Shown here: positions 27,715 through 36,706 of the stretch, piece by piece
Layout of the letters: each line of letters starts with the position of its first letter
How positions within the stretch are numbered: position 1 is the first letter of the stretch
Assembly (NCBI RefSeq): GCF_000428845.1
Contig: NZ_AUAS01000002.1
Location: 248,001-312,000 of the forward strand
From: Dyadobacter alkalitolerans DSM 23607
Lineage (GTDB): Bacteria > Bacteroidota > Bacteroidia > Cytophagales > Spirosomataceae
Length of the DNA: 64,000 nt
Direction of reading: 5' to 3'
The notes under the pieces: model-generated
Seen by the model: the letters and a program-made list of their open reading frames with translations, nothing else
The model's database searches: none
Told to the model about the DNA's origin: nothing
Program-made: the position numbers and the translations under genes

Positions 27715-29562
27715 ATGAGATACTTCGCACTTTGCCTGTTGCTTTGCATTGCCCCGTTTTGTTTTGGACAAAATGAAAATTTCAAATTCGCTTTCGTCAG
27801 CGATACACACGTGGGCGGCTCCACAGGTGCGGAGGATCTCATGCGCACGGTGAAGGACATCAATGCCAATCCATCGCTCGATTTCGTCGTGGTGACCGGA
27901 GACATTACGGAGTTCGGCTCCGATGATGAGCTGACATTGGCTAAGGCTATACTGGATAGTCTGCAAAAACCCTGGCATGTCATACCCGGCAATCACGATT
28001 CAAACTGGTCGGAAAGCGGGAGTAATAGCTTCAAAACCATCTTCGGTGCCGAGTCTTTTTATTTTCAGCACAAAGGTTATGCATTTCTCGGAACAGCGTC
28101 GGGGCCTAACATGCGGATGGGTCCCGGCCAGGTTCCGAGGGAACATCTGGTGTGGCTCGATAGCACATTAAGCAAGCTGCCCGATCCAAAAATGCCGGTT
28201 ATTTACCTCAACCATTACCCGCAGGACTCCGCACTCAACAACTGGTACGATGCTCTGGACAGGTTAAAAAAGAACAATGTTCAGCTGATCCTCTGCGGCC
28301 ACGGGCATAGTAACAAAGAATTTGATTTTGAAAAGATCCCCGGCGTGATGGGCCGCTCCAATCTCCGGGCAAAGGAAGAGATCGGCGGCTACAACATTGT
28401 GACCATAAGCAATGGAAAAGCGTCTTTTGAAATAAAAAAACCATTCTCCGACAGTCTCAGCGCTTGGAACGAAGTAACATTAACAAATCACCAATTTGCA
28501 AAAAGCACTGAAAAATTCCCAAGGCCGTCTTACGCGGTGAACGATCAGTTTAAGAATGTCGAAATGCTATGGAATTACCAGGACAACAGCGATATAGGCT
28601 CCGGTGTGACCTTGCATAACAAAGTCATTTTGTGTTCTGATACGAAAGGTGTGCTGTTTGCTTTGAACAAAAAGGGAAAGAAGATTTGGGAATACAAAAC
28701 CAATGGTAAGATTTACGCCACGCCTGCCGCTTCCGGTTCGAGTGTAGTCGTGACTTCCAGTGATAAGAACATCTATTGTGTCGATGTAAAAAACGGAAAG
28801 CTGAAATGGAAATTTACTGCCGAAAAACCAATCGTCGCCAATCCCGTGATTGCTGACGGTAAAGTGTTTACGGGTGGTTCGGACGGCCATTTCCGCGCAT
28901 TAGAGCTGGAAACCGGTGAGTTGGTCTGGGATTTTAAAGATGTAAAAGGATTCGTGGTTACCAAGCCATTGATTTATCAGGGAAAGATCTTTTTCGGCTG
29001 CTGGGCCAATGACTTCTATGCCCTCGACCTGAAAACCGGCGCATTGGTCTGGAAGTGGAACAATGGTGCTGCTAACCGAATGTTCTCGCCAGCAGCCGTT
29101 TATCCCGTCGCTTCCGGCAACCGCCTCTTTATCGTCGCCCCCGACCGTTACATGACTGCACTCAATGCCACTTCCGGGGATGTAATCTGGCGCAAACAAA
29201 TTCCAACCGTCCGCGTACGGGAATCCATCGGACTTTCCTCAGACAGCAGTCTTGTCTTTGTCAAAACCATGGATGGTGACATTTACGGCGTCTCCACCAA
29301 AGCCGATTCCATGGAACTGAGCTGGAAAGCCAAATTGAAATTACCCTACGAAATCTCCCCCACCGCATTGGTCGAAACCAACAACATCCTATACGTTCCC
29401 AGCAACTCCGGAATAGTGTGCGCCATTGACCGGAGCAGCGGCGAAACGATATGGAAACACAAAATTTCCAACGCACTCATCAGCGGCATCACACCTGTCG
29501 ATAAGCGGACGGTGCTGGTAACGACAATGGACGGGAAGATTGTCATGTTGCAGACGCGCTGA
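27715..29562 (+). CDS. secreted metallophosphoesterase fused to a PQQ-type beta-propeller
   Basis: A 615-residue exported protein (signal peptide about 1-18, MRYFALCLLLCIAPFCFG). Residues about 22-260 form a calcineurin-like phosphoesterase with DTH (30-32), GD (62-63), GNHD (92-95), NH (166-167) and GHGH (195-198), so the metal site is complete. Residues about 285-615 hold repeated blades of the PQQ-like/pyrrolo-quinoline repeat type (GVLFALNKKGKKIWEYK, NIYCVDVKNGKLKWKF, FYALDLKTGALVWKW, IVCAIDRSSGETIWKH), a beta-propeller that may bind substrate or partner rather than PQQ. It starts 10 bp after SusD, so it probably acts on a phosphorylated substrate of that system; this is inference. The in-frame ATG at 27664 overlaps SusD and would mask the signal peptide. 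Confidence 0.9.
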   Translation: MRYFALCLLLCIAPFCFGQNENFKFAFVSDTHVGGSTGAEDLMRTVKDINANPSLDFVVVTGDITEFGSDDELTLAKAILDSLQKPWHVIPGNHDSNWSESGSNSFKTIFGAESFYFQHKGYAFLGTASGPNMRMGPGQVPREHLVWLDSTLSKLPDPKMPVIYLNHYPQDSALNNWYDALDRLKKNNVQLILCGHGHSNKEFDFEKIPGVMGRSNLRAKEEIGGYNIVTISNGKASFEIKKPFSDSLSAWNEVTLTNHQFAKSTEKFPRPSYAVNDQFKNVEMLWNYQDNSDIGSGVTLHNKVILCSDTKGVLFALNKKGKKIWEYKTNGKIYATPAASGSSVVVTSSDKNIYCVDVKNGKLKWKFTAEKPIVANPVIADGKVFTGGSDGHFRALELETGELVWDFKDVKGFVVTKPLIYQGKIFFGCWANDFYALDLKTGALVWKWNNGAANRMFSPAAVYPVASGNRLFIVAPDRYMTALNATSGDVIWRKQIPTVRVRESIGLSSDSSLVFVKTMDGDIYGVSTKADSMELSWKAKLKLPYEISPTALVETNNILYVPSNSGIVCAIDRSSGETIWKHKISNALISGITPVDKRTVLVTTMDGKIVMLQTR

Positions 29563-29601
29563 TAATCTCTTGGGAACATGCTCAAAGTAACTTTTTAACT
29601 C

Positions 29602-30750
29602 TTACCATTCCGCAGCGCTGCCATCCTCATGCGTCCAAAGCGGATTTTTCCAGTTGTGGCCTACTGCTGCCATTCTCCTCACCTGTTCTTCATTGATCTC
29701 AATACCTAAGCCCGGGCCTGACGGAATCTTTACGAAGCCATTTTCATATGTAAAAACGGTTTTATCTTCCAGGTAATCCATCAAATCATTGCCCTGGTTG
29801 TAATGGATGCCCAGGCTTTGTTCCTGGATAAATGCATTGTGGCAGGTTGCATCCACTTGCAGACAGGCAGCCAGCGCGATGGGTCCAAGTGGACAATGCG
29901 GCGCAGCGGCAACGTCAAACGCTTCGGCCATGGAAAGGATCTTTTTACATTCCGTAATGCCCCCAGCGTGGGACAAATCTGGCTGGATAATGTCCGCATA
30001 ACCCTGTGTAAGCAACTCTTTAAACTGCCAGCGGCTGAACATGCGTTCGCCGGTTGCGATCGGAATGCAGGTATGGTTCGCAATTTCGCGCAGCGCCTCA
30101 TTGTTTTCCGGCAACACAGGTTCTTCGATAAACATCGGCCGGAATTGCTCCAATTCTTTGGCAAGAACCTTCGCCATCGGCTTGTGCAGACGACCATGAA
30201 AATCCACGCCAATATCCAAAGCATAACCCACTGCTTCCCGGATCGACGCAACCCGAAGCAAAACAAGGTCGATCTTTTCGTAAGAATCAATGTATTGCAT
30301 TTCGTCGGTTGCATTCATTTTAATGGCTTTGAAACCGCTATCGAGCGACAACTTAGCCGCAATCGCTACATCCGAAGGCCGGTCGCCCCCGATCCATGAA
30401 TACACCTTGATTTTATCCCTGCATTTCCCGCCAAGCAGCTGGTGCACAGGCGCATTATAGAATTTTCCTTTAATGTCCCAAAGTGCCTGGTCGATACCCG
30501 CGATCGCACTCATTAATATGGGTCCACCCCGGTAAAAACCGCCTCTGTACATTGTATTCCAATGTCCTTCAATGTCCATCGGATCTTTTCCGATCAGCGT
30601 ATCCATCAGCTCGATCACTGCCGCCTTCACCGTCGCCGCTTTCCCCTCGATCACCGGCTCACCCCAGCCAATAATGCCTTCATCCGTCTCTATTTTAAGA
30701 AATAACCACCTCGGCGGAACCTGAAAAAGCTCGTAACTTCTAATTTTCAT
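29602..30750 (-). CDS. dgoD: D-galactonate dehydratase
   Basis: A 382-residue enolase-superfamily enzyme very similar throughout to E. coli DgoD, which converts D-galactonate to 2-dehydro-3-deoxy-D-galactonate. Metal ligands and catalytic residues are in place at the family positions: Asp183 and His185 in GVDFHGR, Glu209 in FIEEPV, Glu235 in TGERMF and His285 in PHCPLGP. Near-identical blocks include [20 protein letters not shown] and [13 protein letters not shown]. It is cytoplasmic. It is convergent with the phosphoesterase-propeller gene (39-bp gap). No kinase, aldolase or galactonate transporter gene lies beside it, so the rest of the De Ley-Doudoroff pathway must be elsewhere. Confidence 0.93.
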   Translation of the reverse strand: MKIRSYELFQVPPRWLFLKIETDEGIIGWGEPVIEGKAATVKAAVIELMDTLIGKDPMDIEGHWNTMYRGGFYRGGPILMSAIAGIDQALWDIKGKFYNAPVHQLLGGKCRDKIKVYSWIGGDRPSDVAIAAKLSLDSGFKAIKMNATDEMQYIDSYEKIDLVLLRVASIREAVGYALDIGVDFHGRLHKPMAKVLAKELEQFRPMFIEEPVLPENNEALREIANHTCIPIATGERMFSRWQFKELLTQGYADIIQPDLSHAGGITECKKILSMAEAFDVAAAPHCPLGPIALAACLQVDATCHNAFIQEQSLGIHYNQGNDLMDYLEDKTVFTYENGFVKIPSGPGLGIEINEEQVRRMAAVGHNWKNPLWTHEDGSAAEW

Positions 30751-31114
30751 TTTGACAAATAATTAATGACACATTAAAGGAAACATATTCCATTGGTTGA
30801 TTAAAGCGTTGGTTGGGAATTTTATAATGGAGTTGTTCAGAAGAATGGCCTCAGTAAAAATGAACGATACCAACAAATCGCAGAGGGATGCCATATCCTC
30901 CGGGATTGGAGTAATAGGCACAGTTACCTCAGCTCATGAAAGTAAAATCATCGAATCCCCTCTTCACCAAGCTCCATTTCAAAAATTCCTTTCTGGATTC
31001 TTCCGAGTAATCCGAGGATAGCTTAGCATTAGATATCGCAAAAATTTAAACAAACATCTGCAACGTTTCCGGGGTTGGCTCGTCATTGCGGTACTACGAG
31101 ACCAAACCTTAGCC
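30751..31114. other. 364-bp divergent intergenic region with a degenerate dyad repeat
   Basis: Lies between dgoD (minus) and a TonB receptor gene (plus) and should hold both promoters. GAGGGATGCCATATC at 30882-30896 is identical to 16734-16748, and the following CCTCCGGGATT (30897-30907) is the complementary half of the same dyad family. An apparent open stretch across it looks like chance coding. Nothing else is clear. Confidence 0.6.
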
Positions 31115-33520
31115 ATGAGAAAAGTTTTATTGACTATTGCTGCGTTTACAGCCAGCATCTGCTTCACATTTGCCCAGCACATTAAGATCTCCGGATTGCT
31201 TCTGGACTCAACTGCTTCAAAACCCATTGAATTCGCTACCATCGCGCTCCTTAAAGATGGCAAAATTGTCCAGGGCGTGAATGCTGATGCGAAAGGACGC
31301 TTTGCTTTTCTGAAAGTAGAAAAAGGCGAATATGCTGTTCAGGCTTCGCTGATGGGTTATGTTTCAAAAACGGTTGAAAAAATTATCGCGAAAGATGAGG
31401 ACATTGAAATGGGCATTATTAAGCTGGCTCCGACTGTCCAGAACCTGAGTGAAGTGACTGTTACCGAGCAGAAAGCGCTTTTTGAGGAGAAGGCGGACCG
31501 CATGGTTTACAATGCTGAAAAAGACATTAGCATCAAAGGCGGCGATGCAACGGACGTGCTAAAAAAAATCCCTTCTGTGGCGGTGGACATTGAAGGCAAT
31601 GTGCAGTTGCGCGGCAGTTCCAACATTAAGGTGCTGATCAACAACAAGCCGTCGAGCATTGTGGCGCGGAGTGTTTCGGACGCATTGAAGCAAATACCGG
31701 CGGATATTATTAAACAGGTGGAAGTAATCACTTCGCCATCAGCCAAGTATGATGCGGAGGGCACGGCAGGGATTATCAATATCATTACCAAGAAAAATAC
31801 GCTGCGCGGCACGAACGGTTCGATCAGCCCGAACTTCGGACAGTGGAACAACTGGCAGAATGCGAGCATTAACCACCGCATGAAAGCCGTTAATATTTCG
31901 GCAAATGGTGGTTTCAATGATTGGAAAAACAAGCGCTTCATGCAACTGCGACGCTCATTTACCAATGGCGACACACTTATTGACCAAAATCAACCGCAGC
32001 GGATCACGGGAAAGGGTAAGAATTCGTATGCAACGGTCAATGTCGATTGGGATGTGGATTCGCTGAACAGGATTGGCGCGGGTTTCAATTATTACAATGG
32101 TGTGAATACCAACAACTTTGATATCGAGTTTACGGAGAGCGGCTTGGGCACAGTCAGGCAATATTTTAAACGGGATATGAGCCGCACTTATGACTGGGCA
32201 GGTGCCACAGTGAACCTGGATTACACGCGTTTGTTCAAAAAACCTAAAAAGGAAATAACGTTGCTCATGATGTATTCCTTTGAAGGTGAAGACAGTGATT
32301 ATTATTCCAACCTCCTTAACCGCGAGCAAACAGTATATTACCGCGAAAAAAGTTATAACATCAGTAACAACAAAGAAGGAACCGTTCAATTGGATTTTAC
32401 CAATCCGATCGATAGCATCAGCACATTGGAGTTGGGCTCCAAGACAATTTTCCGCAAAATCTTGAGCGATTACCGGATTTCCAGCGCATCCGACGGTTCG
32501 ACCGATTTCAGGGACATGCCGCAGCTCGCGAATATCTTTGACTACGCCCAGCAGGTGACATCCGCTTACGCTGTGTACACCCGGACGCCCAAAAAACGCT
32601 GGGGCATAAATCTGGGGGCCCGTTATGAACACACTTTTATCCAGGCTAACTTTTTAAACGGGACAGCCTCGTTTTCAAACAATTACGGCAATTTGATTCC
32701 CAGCGTAAGTTTATCTCGCAGTGTTAAGAAAGACCAGCAGCTACGGCTGAGTTACACGCAACGCATTCAGCGACCACAATTTTTTTACCTGAATCCATAT
32801 GTGAATCAGGCTGATTCTAAAAATCAATATGGAGGAAACCCCTATCTGAAACCTGAGCTAACACACTCTATTGAAGCCAATTACAGCATTTCCATTAAAC
32901 AAACCAGCTTTAACGCATCATTCTTTTTGCGGCAGACAAACAATGCGATCGAAAACATCAGCTCCGTGGATACGAGCGGCGTTTTAACCCAAATTTTCCA
33001 GAATGTGGCTCAGAACTCAGCTTACGGTTTGAATCTGAGCGCCAACACGAAAATATTGAAGCAATGGAGCGTAAATGGCTCATTGAATGTATTTTATAAT
33101 GTATTGGAAAGCGAAGAGCTCAAAGCGCGCAATGCGGACTGGATGTATCGGATCAACCTGAATTCGAGCATTGATTTTGGAAAAGGCATTAAGGCGCAGC
33201 TTTTTGGTTTTTATAATTCCGCGCGGGTTAACCTGCAAGGAAAATATGGCGGATTCGGCTTTTATAATATGGTTTTGCAAAAAGAAGTGCTTAAAAAGAA
33301 GGGCACAATCGGGTTTGGTTACGACAATCCATTCAACAGAAAGATCAGATGGCGAAATGATTTCGTAGGGCCTAATTTTGTACAAATCCAGGATGTGGCC
33401 ATGTACAGACGCGGCTGGCGGATCAATTTGAAATATGAATTCGGACAAATGAGCAGCGGCCCGCGCCAGAAAAAGCGGATTAGTAACGATGATAAAAAAG
33501 GCGGCGAAGGCAACAACTGA
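31115..33520 (+). CDS. TonB-dependent receptor, outer membrane beta-barrel family
   Basis: An 801-residue outer membrane protein with a signal peptide (MRKVLLTIAAFTASICFTFAQ), a CarboxypepD-like domain (about 24-110: ISGLLLDSTASKPIEFATIAL), a plug domain (about 115-235, with LRGSSNIKVLINNKP and GIINIITKK) and a barrel of the OMP_b-brl_3 type. It is shorter than SusC proteins and has no SusD partner. Such receptors are common in Bacteroidota, and several are linked to siderophore or peptide uptake, but the substrate is not evident. The last residues (GPRQKKRISNDDKKGGEGNN) form a charged tail after the final strand. Confidence 0.9.
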   Translation: MRKVLLTIAAFTASICFTFAQHIKISGLLLDSTASKPIEFATIALLKDGKIVQGVNADAKGRFAFLKVEKGEYAVQASLMGYVSKTVEKIIAKDEDIEMGIIKLAPTVQNLSEVTVTEQKALFEEKADRMVYNAEKDISIKGGDATDVLKKIPSVAVDIEGNVQLRGSSNIKVLINNKPSSIVARSVSDALKQIPADIIKQVEVITSPSAKYDAEGTAGIINIITKKNTLRGTNGSISPNFGQWNNWQNASINHRMKAVNISANGGFNDWKNKRFMQLRRSFTNGDTLIDQNQPQRITGKGKNSYATVNVDWDVDSLNRIGAGFNYYNGVNTNNFDIEFTESGLGTVRQYFKRDMSRTYDWAGATVNLDYTRLFKKPKKEITLLMMYSFEGEDSDYYSNLLNREQTVYYREKSYNISNNKEGTVQLDFTNPIDSISTLELGSKTIFRKILSDYRISSASDGSTDFRDMPQLANIFDYAQQVTSAYAVYTRTPKKRWGINLGARYEHTFIQANFLNGTASFSNNYGNLIPSVSLSRSVKKDQQLRLSYTQRIQRPQFFYLNPYVNQADSKNQYGGNPYLKPELTHSIEANYSISIKQTSFNASFFLRQTNNAIENISSVDTSGVLTQIFQNVAQNSAYGLNLSANTKILKQWSVNGSLNVFYNVLESEELKARNADWMYRINLNSSIDFGKGIKAQLFGFYNSARVNLQGKYGGFGFYNMVLQKEVLKKKGTIGFGYDNPFNRKIRWRNDFVGPNFVQIQDVAMYRRGWRINLKYEFGQMSSGPRQKKRISNDDKKGGEGNN

Positions 33521-33592
33521 CCAGGATCGCCCTTAGTGGCATGCTTTTTTGACCTGCCTTACGCAAGTTTCACGTTCTAAATAAACCTGATT

Positions 33593-33784
33593 ATGATGGG
33601 CAAGGCCAGTTTTACTTTAAAAGAAGATTCCAGCGAAATTGTGATTAACAGCACCGACATCGACGAAATTGTTCCGGATGCCGATTTTCGGTTCAGCCTT
33701 CTGGTCCTGAAAAATGGTGAAAAACATTTTGTAGCAGGCACAAAAGAGGAAATTGAAAACAAACTGGAAGCAACCGCATCATAA
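33593..33784 (+). CDS. small acidic protein of unknown function
   Basis: A 63-residue acidic protein (MMGKASFTLKEDSSEIVINS, then a second half ending EEIENKLEATAS) with no signal peptide or membrane segment; likely a small beta-alpha domain. The family is not recognised. Its TAA stop is directly followed by the ATG of the ankyrin protein (33785), so the two are probably translationally coupled and may act together. A second ATG at 33596 is an equally possible start. Confidence 0.6.
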   Translation: MMGKASFTLKEDSSEIVINSTDIDEIVPDADFRFSLLVLKNGEKHFVAGTKEEIENKLEATAS

Positions 33785-34276
33785 ATGGGAACTATCGAAA
33801 ATGTAAATCTGGATTATGTCCTTATCCATGCTGCACGCGTGGGCGACAATGCTGTCGTTGAAGAAATCCTGTCAAGAGGGATTAATGTAAATGTCCAGGA
33901 TGAAAAAGGCTATACGCCGCTGATTATCGCATGTTACAACAATCGCTATGAGACCGCTAAATTGCTGCTGCAAGCTGGCGCCGACGTCAATGGATTCGAT
34001 TATGGTGGAAATACTGCATTAATGGGCGTTTCATTCAAAGGTTATCCCGAGATCGCTGAATTGCTTATTGACAATGGTGCCGATCTGAATATGCAGCACG
34101 GAAACGGTGGAACTGCATTGATGTTCGCAGCCATGTTTGGCAGAAACGACCTGGTTAAGCTGCTTCTGGCGAGAGGTGCGGACAAGACTATTCTGGACGC
34201 CCGGGGCCTATCGGTTACAGATCTGGCTTTGCAACAGGGTAACCATGAAGCGGTTGTGCTTTTGGAGTCTGAATAA
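33785..34276 (+). CDS. ankyrin repeat protein
   Basis: A 163-residue protein made of about four ankyrin repeats: YVLIHAARVGDNAVVEEILS, GYTPLIIACYNNRYETAKLL, GNTALMGVSFKGYPEIAELL and GTALMFAAMFGRNDLVKLLL, each followed by a GADxN-type turn. No signal peptide is seen. Ankyrin proteins bind partner proteins; in other bacteria a similar small ankyrin protein accompanies catalase, but no catalase gene is here. The ATG abuts the stop of the upstream 63-residue protein, suggesting coupled translation. Confidence 0.88.
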   Translation: MGTIENVNLDYVLIHAARVGDNAVVEEILSRGINVNVQDEKGYTPLIIACYNNRYETAKLLLQAGADVNGFDYGGNTALMGVSFKGYPEIAELLIDNGADLNMQHGNGGTALMFAAMFGRNDLVKLLLARGADKTILDARGLSVTDLALQQGNHEAVVLLESE

Positions 34277-34428
34277 AAATCGCTTGTGAACTTAATGCTC
34301 GCAAAACTTTTCGGCTTGCATCTCAGCAAATGTAAACCGCTGCATGCCTTTTCGTGAAATGATGCTAACTTTTAAAGGTAAAATGCTTTTCCTAATAGCA
34401 TTATCAAACACCTTTACGACAACCGAAT

Positions 34429-35316
34429 ATGATAGAGATCAGAAAAGAAGACATTAAGCAGGAAGTATTTGACCTATACGACGACTACGCCCACGACCGG
34501 ATCGACCGACGGAATTTTATGCAAAATCTATCGGCCTATGCAGTCGGTGGTGTTACTGTGGCGTCGCTTATGAGTTTCTTGATGCCTGATTATCAGGGCA
34601 CCATTCAAGTTAAGCCCAATGATCCCCGGTTGAAATCAGATTATATCAACTACGATTCGCCAAAGGGTGGAAAAACCATTAAGGCGTTGTTATCACAGCC
34701 CGAAGGTGCAACCGGAAAGCTGGGCGGCGTCATTGTGGTGCATGAAAACCGTGGCCTTAACCCGTATATTGAAGATGTGGGCAGGAGGGCGGCCCTTGCG
34801 GGATTTCTTTCCATCGCGCCCGACGCGTTGACGCCATTGGGCGGCTATCCCGGAAATGATGACAAAGGGCGTGAAATGCAGAGCAAAAGAGACAAAAATG
34901 AAATGTCGGAAGACTTTATTGCCGCATTTGATTATTTGAAAAACCACAAAGATTGCAATGGGAAGATTGGTGTGGTAGGCTTTTGTTTTGGAGGTGCCAT
35001 GGCGAATATGATGGCCGTGAGGGTGCCTGAACTTGCCGCTTCCGTGCCTTTTTACGGCGGGCAGCCTGCCGCTGAGGACGTTCCGAAAATAAAGGCGCCG
35101 CTGCTGTTGCATTACGCGAGCCTGGACACGCGCGTGAATGAGGGATGGCCTGCTTACGAAAAGGCGCTTAAAGAAAATAACAAAGAATATACGGCCTATA
35201 TGTATCCCGACACAAACCACGGCTTCCATAATGACAGCACGCCACGATACGACAAAGCCGCCGCGGAGCTGGCCTGGACGCGTACGATTGACTTCTTTAA
35301 GCAGAAGTTGACTTAG
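34429..35316 (+). CDS. dienelactone hydrolase family protein
   Basis: A 295-residue alpha/beta hydrolase. The dienelactone hydrolase active site is visible: Glu106 in VVHENRG, nucleophile Cys186 in GFCFGG, Asp233 in SLDTRVNE and His264 in TNHGFH. A Tat-like segment with a twin Arg ([25 protein letters not shown], shown here as 26-50) precedes the domain but starts 26 residues in, as in many Bacteroidota homologues; it may direct export or be an uncleaved anchor. The family hydrolyses dienelactones and other small esters or lactones. It is followed by a small DUF1330-like gene, 26 bp downstream. Confidence 0.9.
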   Translation: MIEIRKEDIKQEVFDLYDDYAHDRIDRRNFMQNLSAYAVGGVTVASLMSFLMPDYQGTIQVKPNDPRLKSDYINYDSPKGGKTIKALLSQPEGATGKLGGVIVVHENRGLNPYIEDVGRRAALAGFLSIAPDALTPLGGYPGNDDKGREMQSKRDKNEMSEDFIAAFDYLKNHKDCNGKIGVVGFCFGGAMANMMAVRVPELAASVPFYGGQPAAEDVPKIKAPLLLHYASLDTRVNEGWPAYEKALKENNKEYTAYMYPDTNHGFHNDSTPRYDKAAAELAWTRTIDFFKQKLT

Positions 35317-35342
35317 GTTTTGATCTTTACCCTACATTAGCC

Positions 35343-35645
35343 ATGATTTATTACACCCAGCTTATTTTCATTAAGCCCGGCAAAGAAAGCTCCTTCCATT
35401 TTTTTGAAGACCAGGTTTTGCCTTTGCTCAGTCACCATAATGGCGAACTCGTCTATCGCATCAGTCCCAGCATTTCTTCTGTCGTAACCACCACATTGGG
35501 ACATCCATATGAGATCCACCTCGTCACTTTTGCCGACCGGAAAAGCTTCGAGGGATATCGCGATGATCCACAACGCTTGAAACATATGCATTTGAAAGAT
35601 GAATCGGTGGAACGCATTATGCTCATTGAGGGCAACGCACTTTAA
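35343..35645 (+). CDS. DUF1330-like small protein
   Basis: A 100-residue cytoplasmic protein with a dimeric alpha/beta-barrel (ferredoxin-like) pattern: MIYYTQLIFIKPGKESSFHF, then HPYEIHLVTFADRKSFEGYR near 54-73. This matches DUF1330/ABM-like proteins, which include monooxygenase-like and binding proteins. It follows the dienelactone hydrolase gene closely on the same strand and may share its transcript. No catalytic residue can be assigned. Confidence 0.65.
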   Translation: MIYYTQLIFIKPGKESSFHFFEDQVLPLLSHHNGELVYRISPSISSVVTTTLGHPYEIHLVTFADRKSFEGYRDDPQRLKHMHLKDESVERIMLIEGNAL

Positions 35646-35724
35646 GGAGCGTTTTCAGCGGCATTTGGATTGCGAATAAAAGCCGGATGAAATGGAATGA
35701 AATAGAAACCAATTGGTTTATGAT

Positions 35725-35762
35725 ATTTGCAGGAGAATAAAACATTTGCAGGAGAATAAAAC
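35725..35762 (+). repeat. perfect 19-bp tandem duplication
   Basis: ATTTGCAGGAGAATAAAAC occurs twice head to tail (35725-35743, 35744-35762), just before the next small gene. The unit contains AGGAG and an ATTTGCAG like the -7/start region of local promoters. Confidence 0.9.
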
Positions 35763-35783
35763 AAGAGAAACAACGAGAAAAGA

Positions 35784-36035
35784 ATGTCGGAACCACAACT
35801 TACAGGCTTGCAAAAGCGGGCTTCGAAATACATCGATAAGGCGATTGCATACCAGGTCAGGCCGGGTGAAATGATCGAAGGCCATTTTATTGGTTTTGAT
35901 AAAACAAATATTGACCGCGCCGTTATACAAATGTCAAATGCTGCCGACCGCACTACCCTGCCCTTAATGACCGTAGTGAATTATTTTGAAGGAGTTGAAG
36001 ATGACGAAGATGATGATGCTTTGTCCAAACAATAA
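35784..36035 (+). CDS. small protein of unknown function with acidic tail
   Basis: An 83-residue protein. Residues 1-65 look like a small beta-barrel (YQVRPGEMIEGHFIGFDKT, RAVIQMSNAADRTTLPLMTV), followed by an acidic tail (GVEDDEDDDALSKQ). No family is recognised. Its upstream region has a perfect 19-bp tandem duplication. It is convergent with a lipoprotein gene and a terminator lies between them. The composition and conserved-looking core suggest a real gene. Confidence 0.6.
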   Translation: MSEPQLTGLQKRASKYIDKAIAYQVRPGEMIEGHFIGFDKTNIDRAVIQMSNAADRTTLPLMTVVNYFEGVEDDEDDDALSKQ

Positions 36036-36073
36036 AAAACGCCGCCCAATTTGCTGAACAGCAAACTGGCGAC
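36034..36073 (-). terminator. intrinsic terminator for the minus-strand lipoprotein gene
   Basis: On the minus strand CGCC...TTTGCTG TT CAGCAAA...GGCG forms a hairpin (36040-36073) followed by a T-run (36034-36039). It ends the transcript of the gene at 36122-36706. Confidence 0.7.
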
Positions 36074-36121
36074 GCATGGGCATTCATAAATCTTACTATC
36101 TGAAAGACTTACATTGAAAGC

Positions 36122-36706
36122 TTAAATGTTCAAAGCCCAATGGTAAATATTTACTTTCAGCGGATTGTCAGCGGCAACTTCGAGTAGGTAATATTTACCA
36201 GCGGAAGTTTTGCATGCAATTACCGTTTTTACCGGCATATAGTTGGTCCAGAAAGCAGATCCTGCAGGAGCATTTGCGATGGGATTAAAGTTAAATGGTA
36301 AATTTTTCAGCGTGCTATAATTAACTGTTGAAATATCTACGATTTTAAGATTGGCGAAAGAGACTTTCAATGGTTTTAAAGCATAGTAGCAGCCATATTC
36401 GTCCCAAGCGATATCGCCGGTTGTTTCGGATGTGATGGCAAAAGGAGCTGTTAAGTTAAATCCCTTGCTGGTTGGAACATCCAGCGTTTTAGCTAATTTC
36501 CAGGCAAAACGCGAGCTTATCGAACCTTGTCCCATTGTACCCGATTCCGAATCTCCCAAATTTCCACCGCCAAGTTTTGCATTTGCGTCAGCATTCATTG
36601 AAGTCCTTTCGGACGCGTTGGAAGGCATTGGCTCGTTGTAATTGTTGCAATTCAACAAGGTAAAAGAGAGACTGAATAGTGCGATTGTTTTTAAGATATT
36701 TTTCAT
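36122..36706 (-). CDS. lipoprotein of unknown function
   Basis: A 194-residue protein with a lipoprotein signal (MKNILKTIALFSLSFTLLNC, Cys20). The mature part starts with a low-complexity, Ser/Asn/Gly-rich stretch (about 21-65) and continues as a compact domain with several aromatic residues (DIAWDEYGCYYALKPLKVSF, GSAFWTNYMPVKTVIACKT). No family is recognised. It is flanked by terminators on both sides, so it is monocistronic, with an AT-rich upstream region. Confidence 0.65.
   Translation of the reverse strand: MKNILKTIALFSLSFTLLNCNNYNEPMPSNASERTSMNADANAKLGGGNLGDSESGTMGQGSISSRFAWKLAKTLDVPTSKGFNLTAPFAITSETTGDIAWDEYGCYYALKPLKVSFANLKIVDISTVNYSTLKNLPFNFNPIANAPAGSAFWTNYMPVKTVIACKTSAGKYYLLEVAADNPLKVNIYHWALNI

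Noticed and set aside
30797..31021. 74-codon plus-strand frame in the dgoD-receptor gap
   Set aside because: It crosses the degenerate dyad repeat and has no conserved-looking pattern or signal.
31955..32632. 225-codon minus-strand frame within the TonB receptor gene
   Set aside because: Antisense to barrel strands and without protein-like features.
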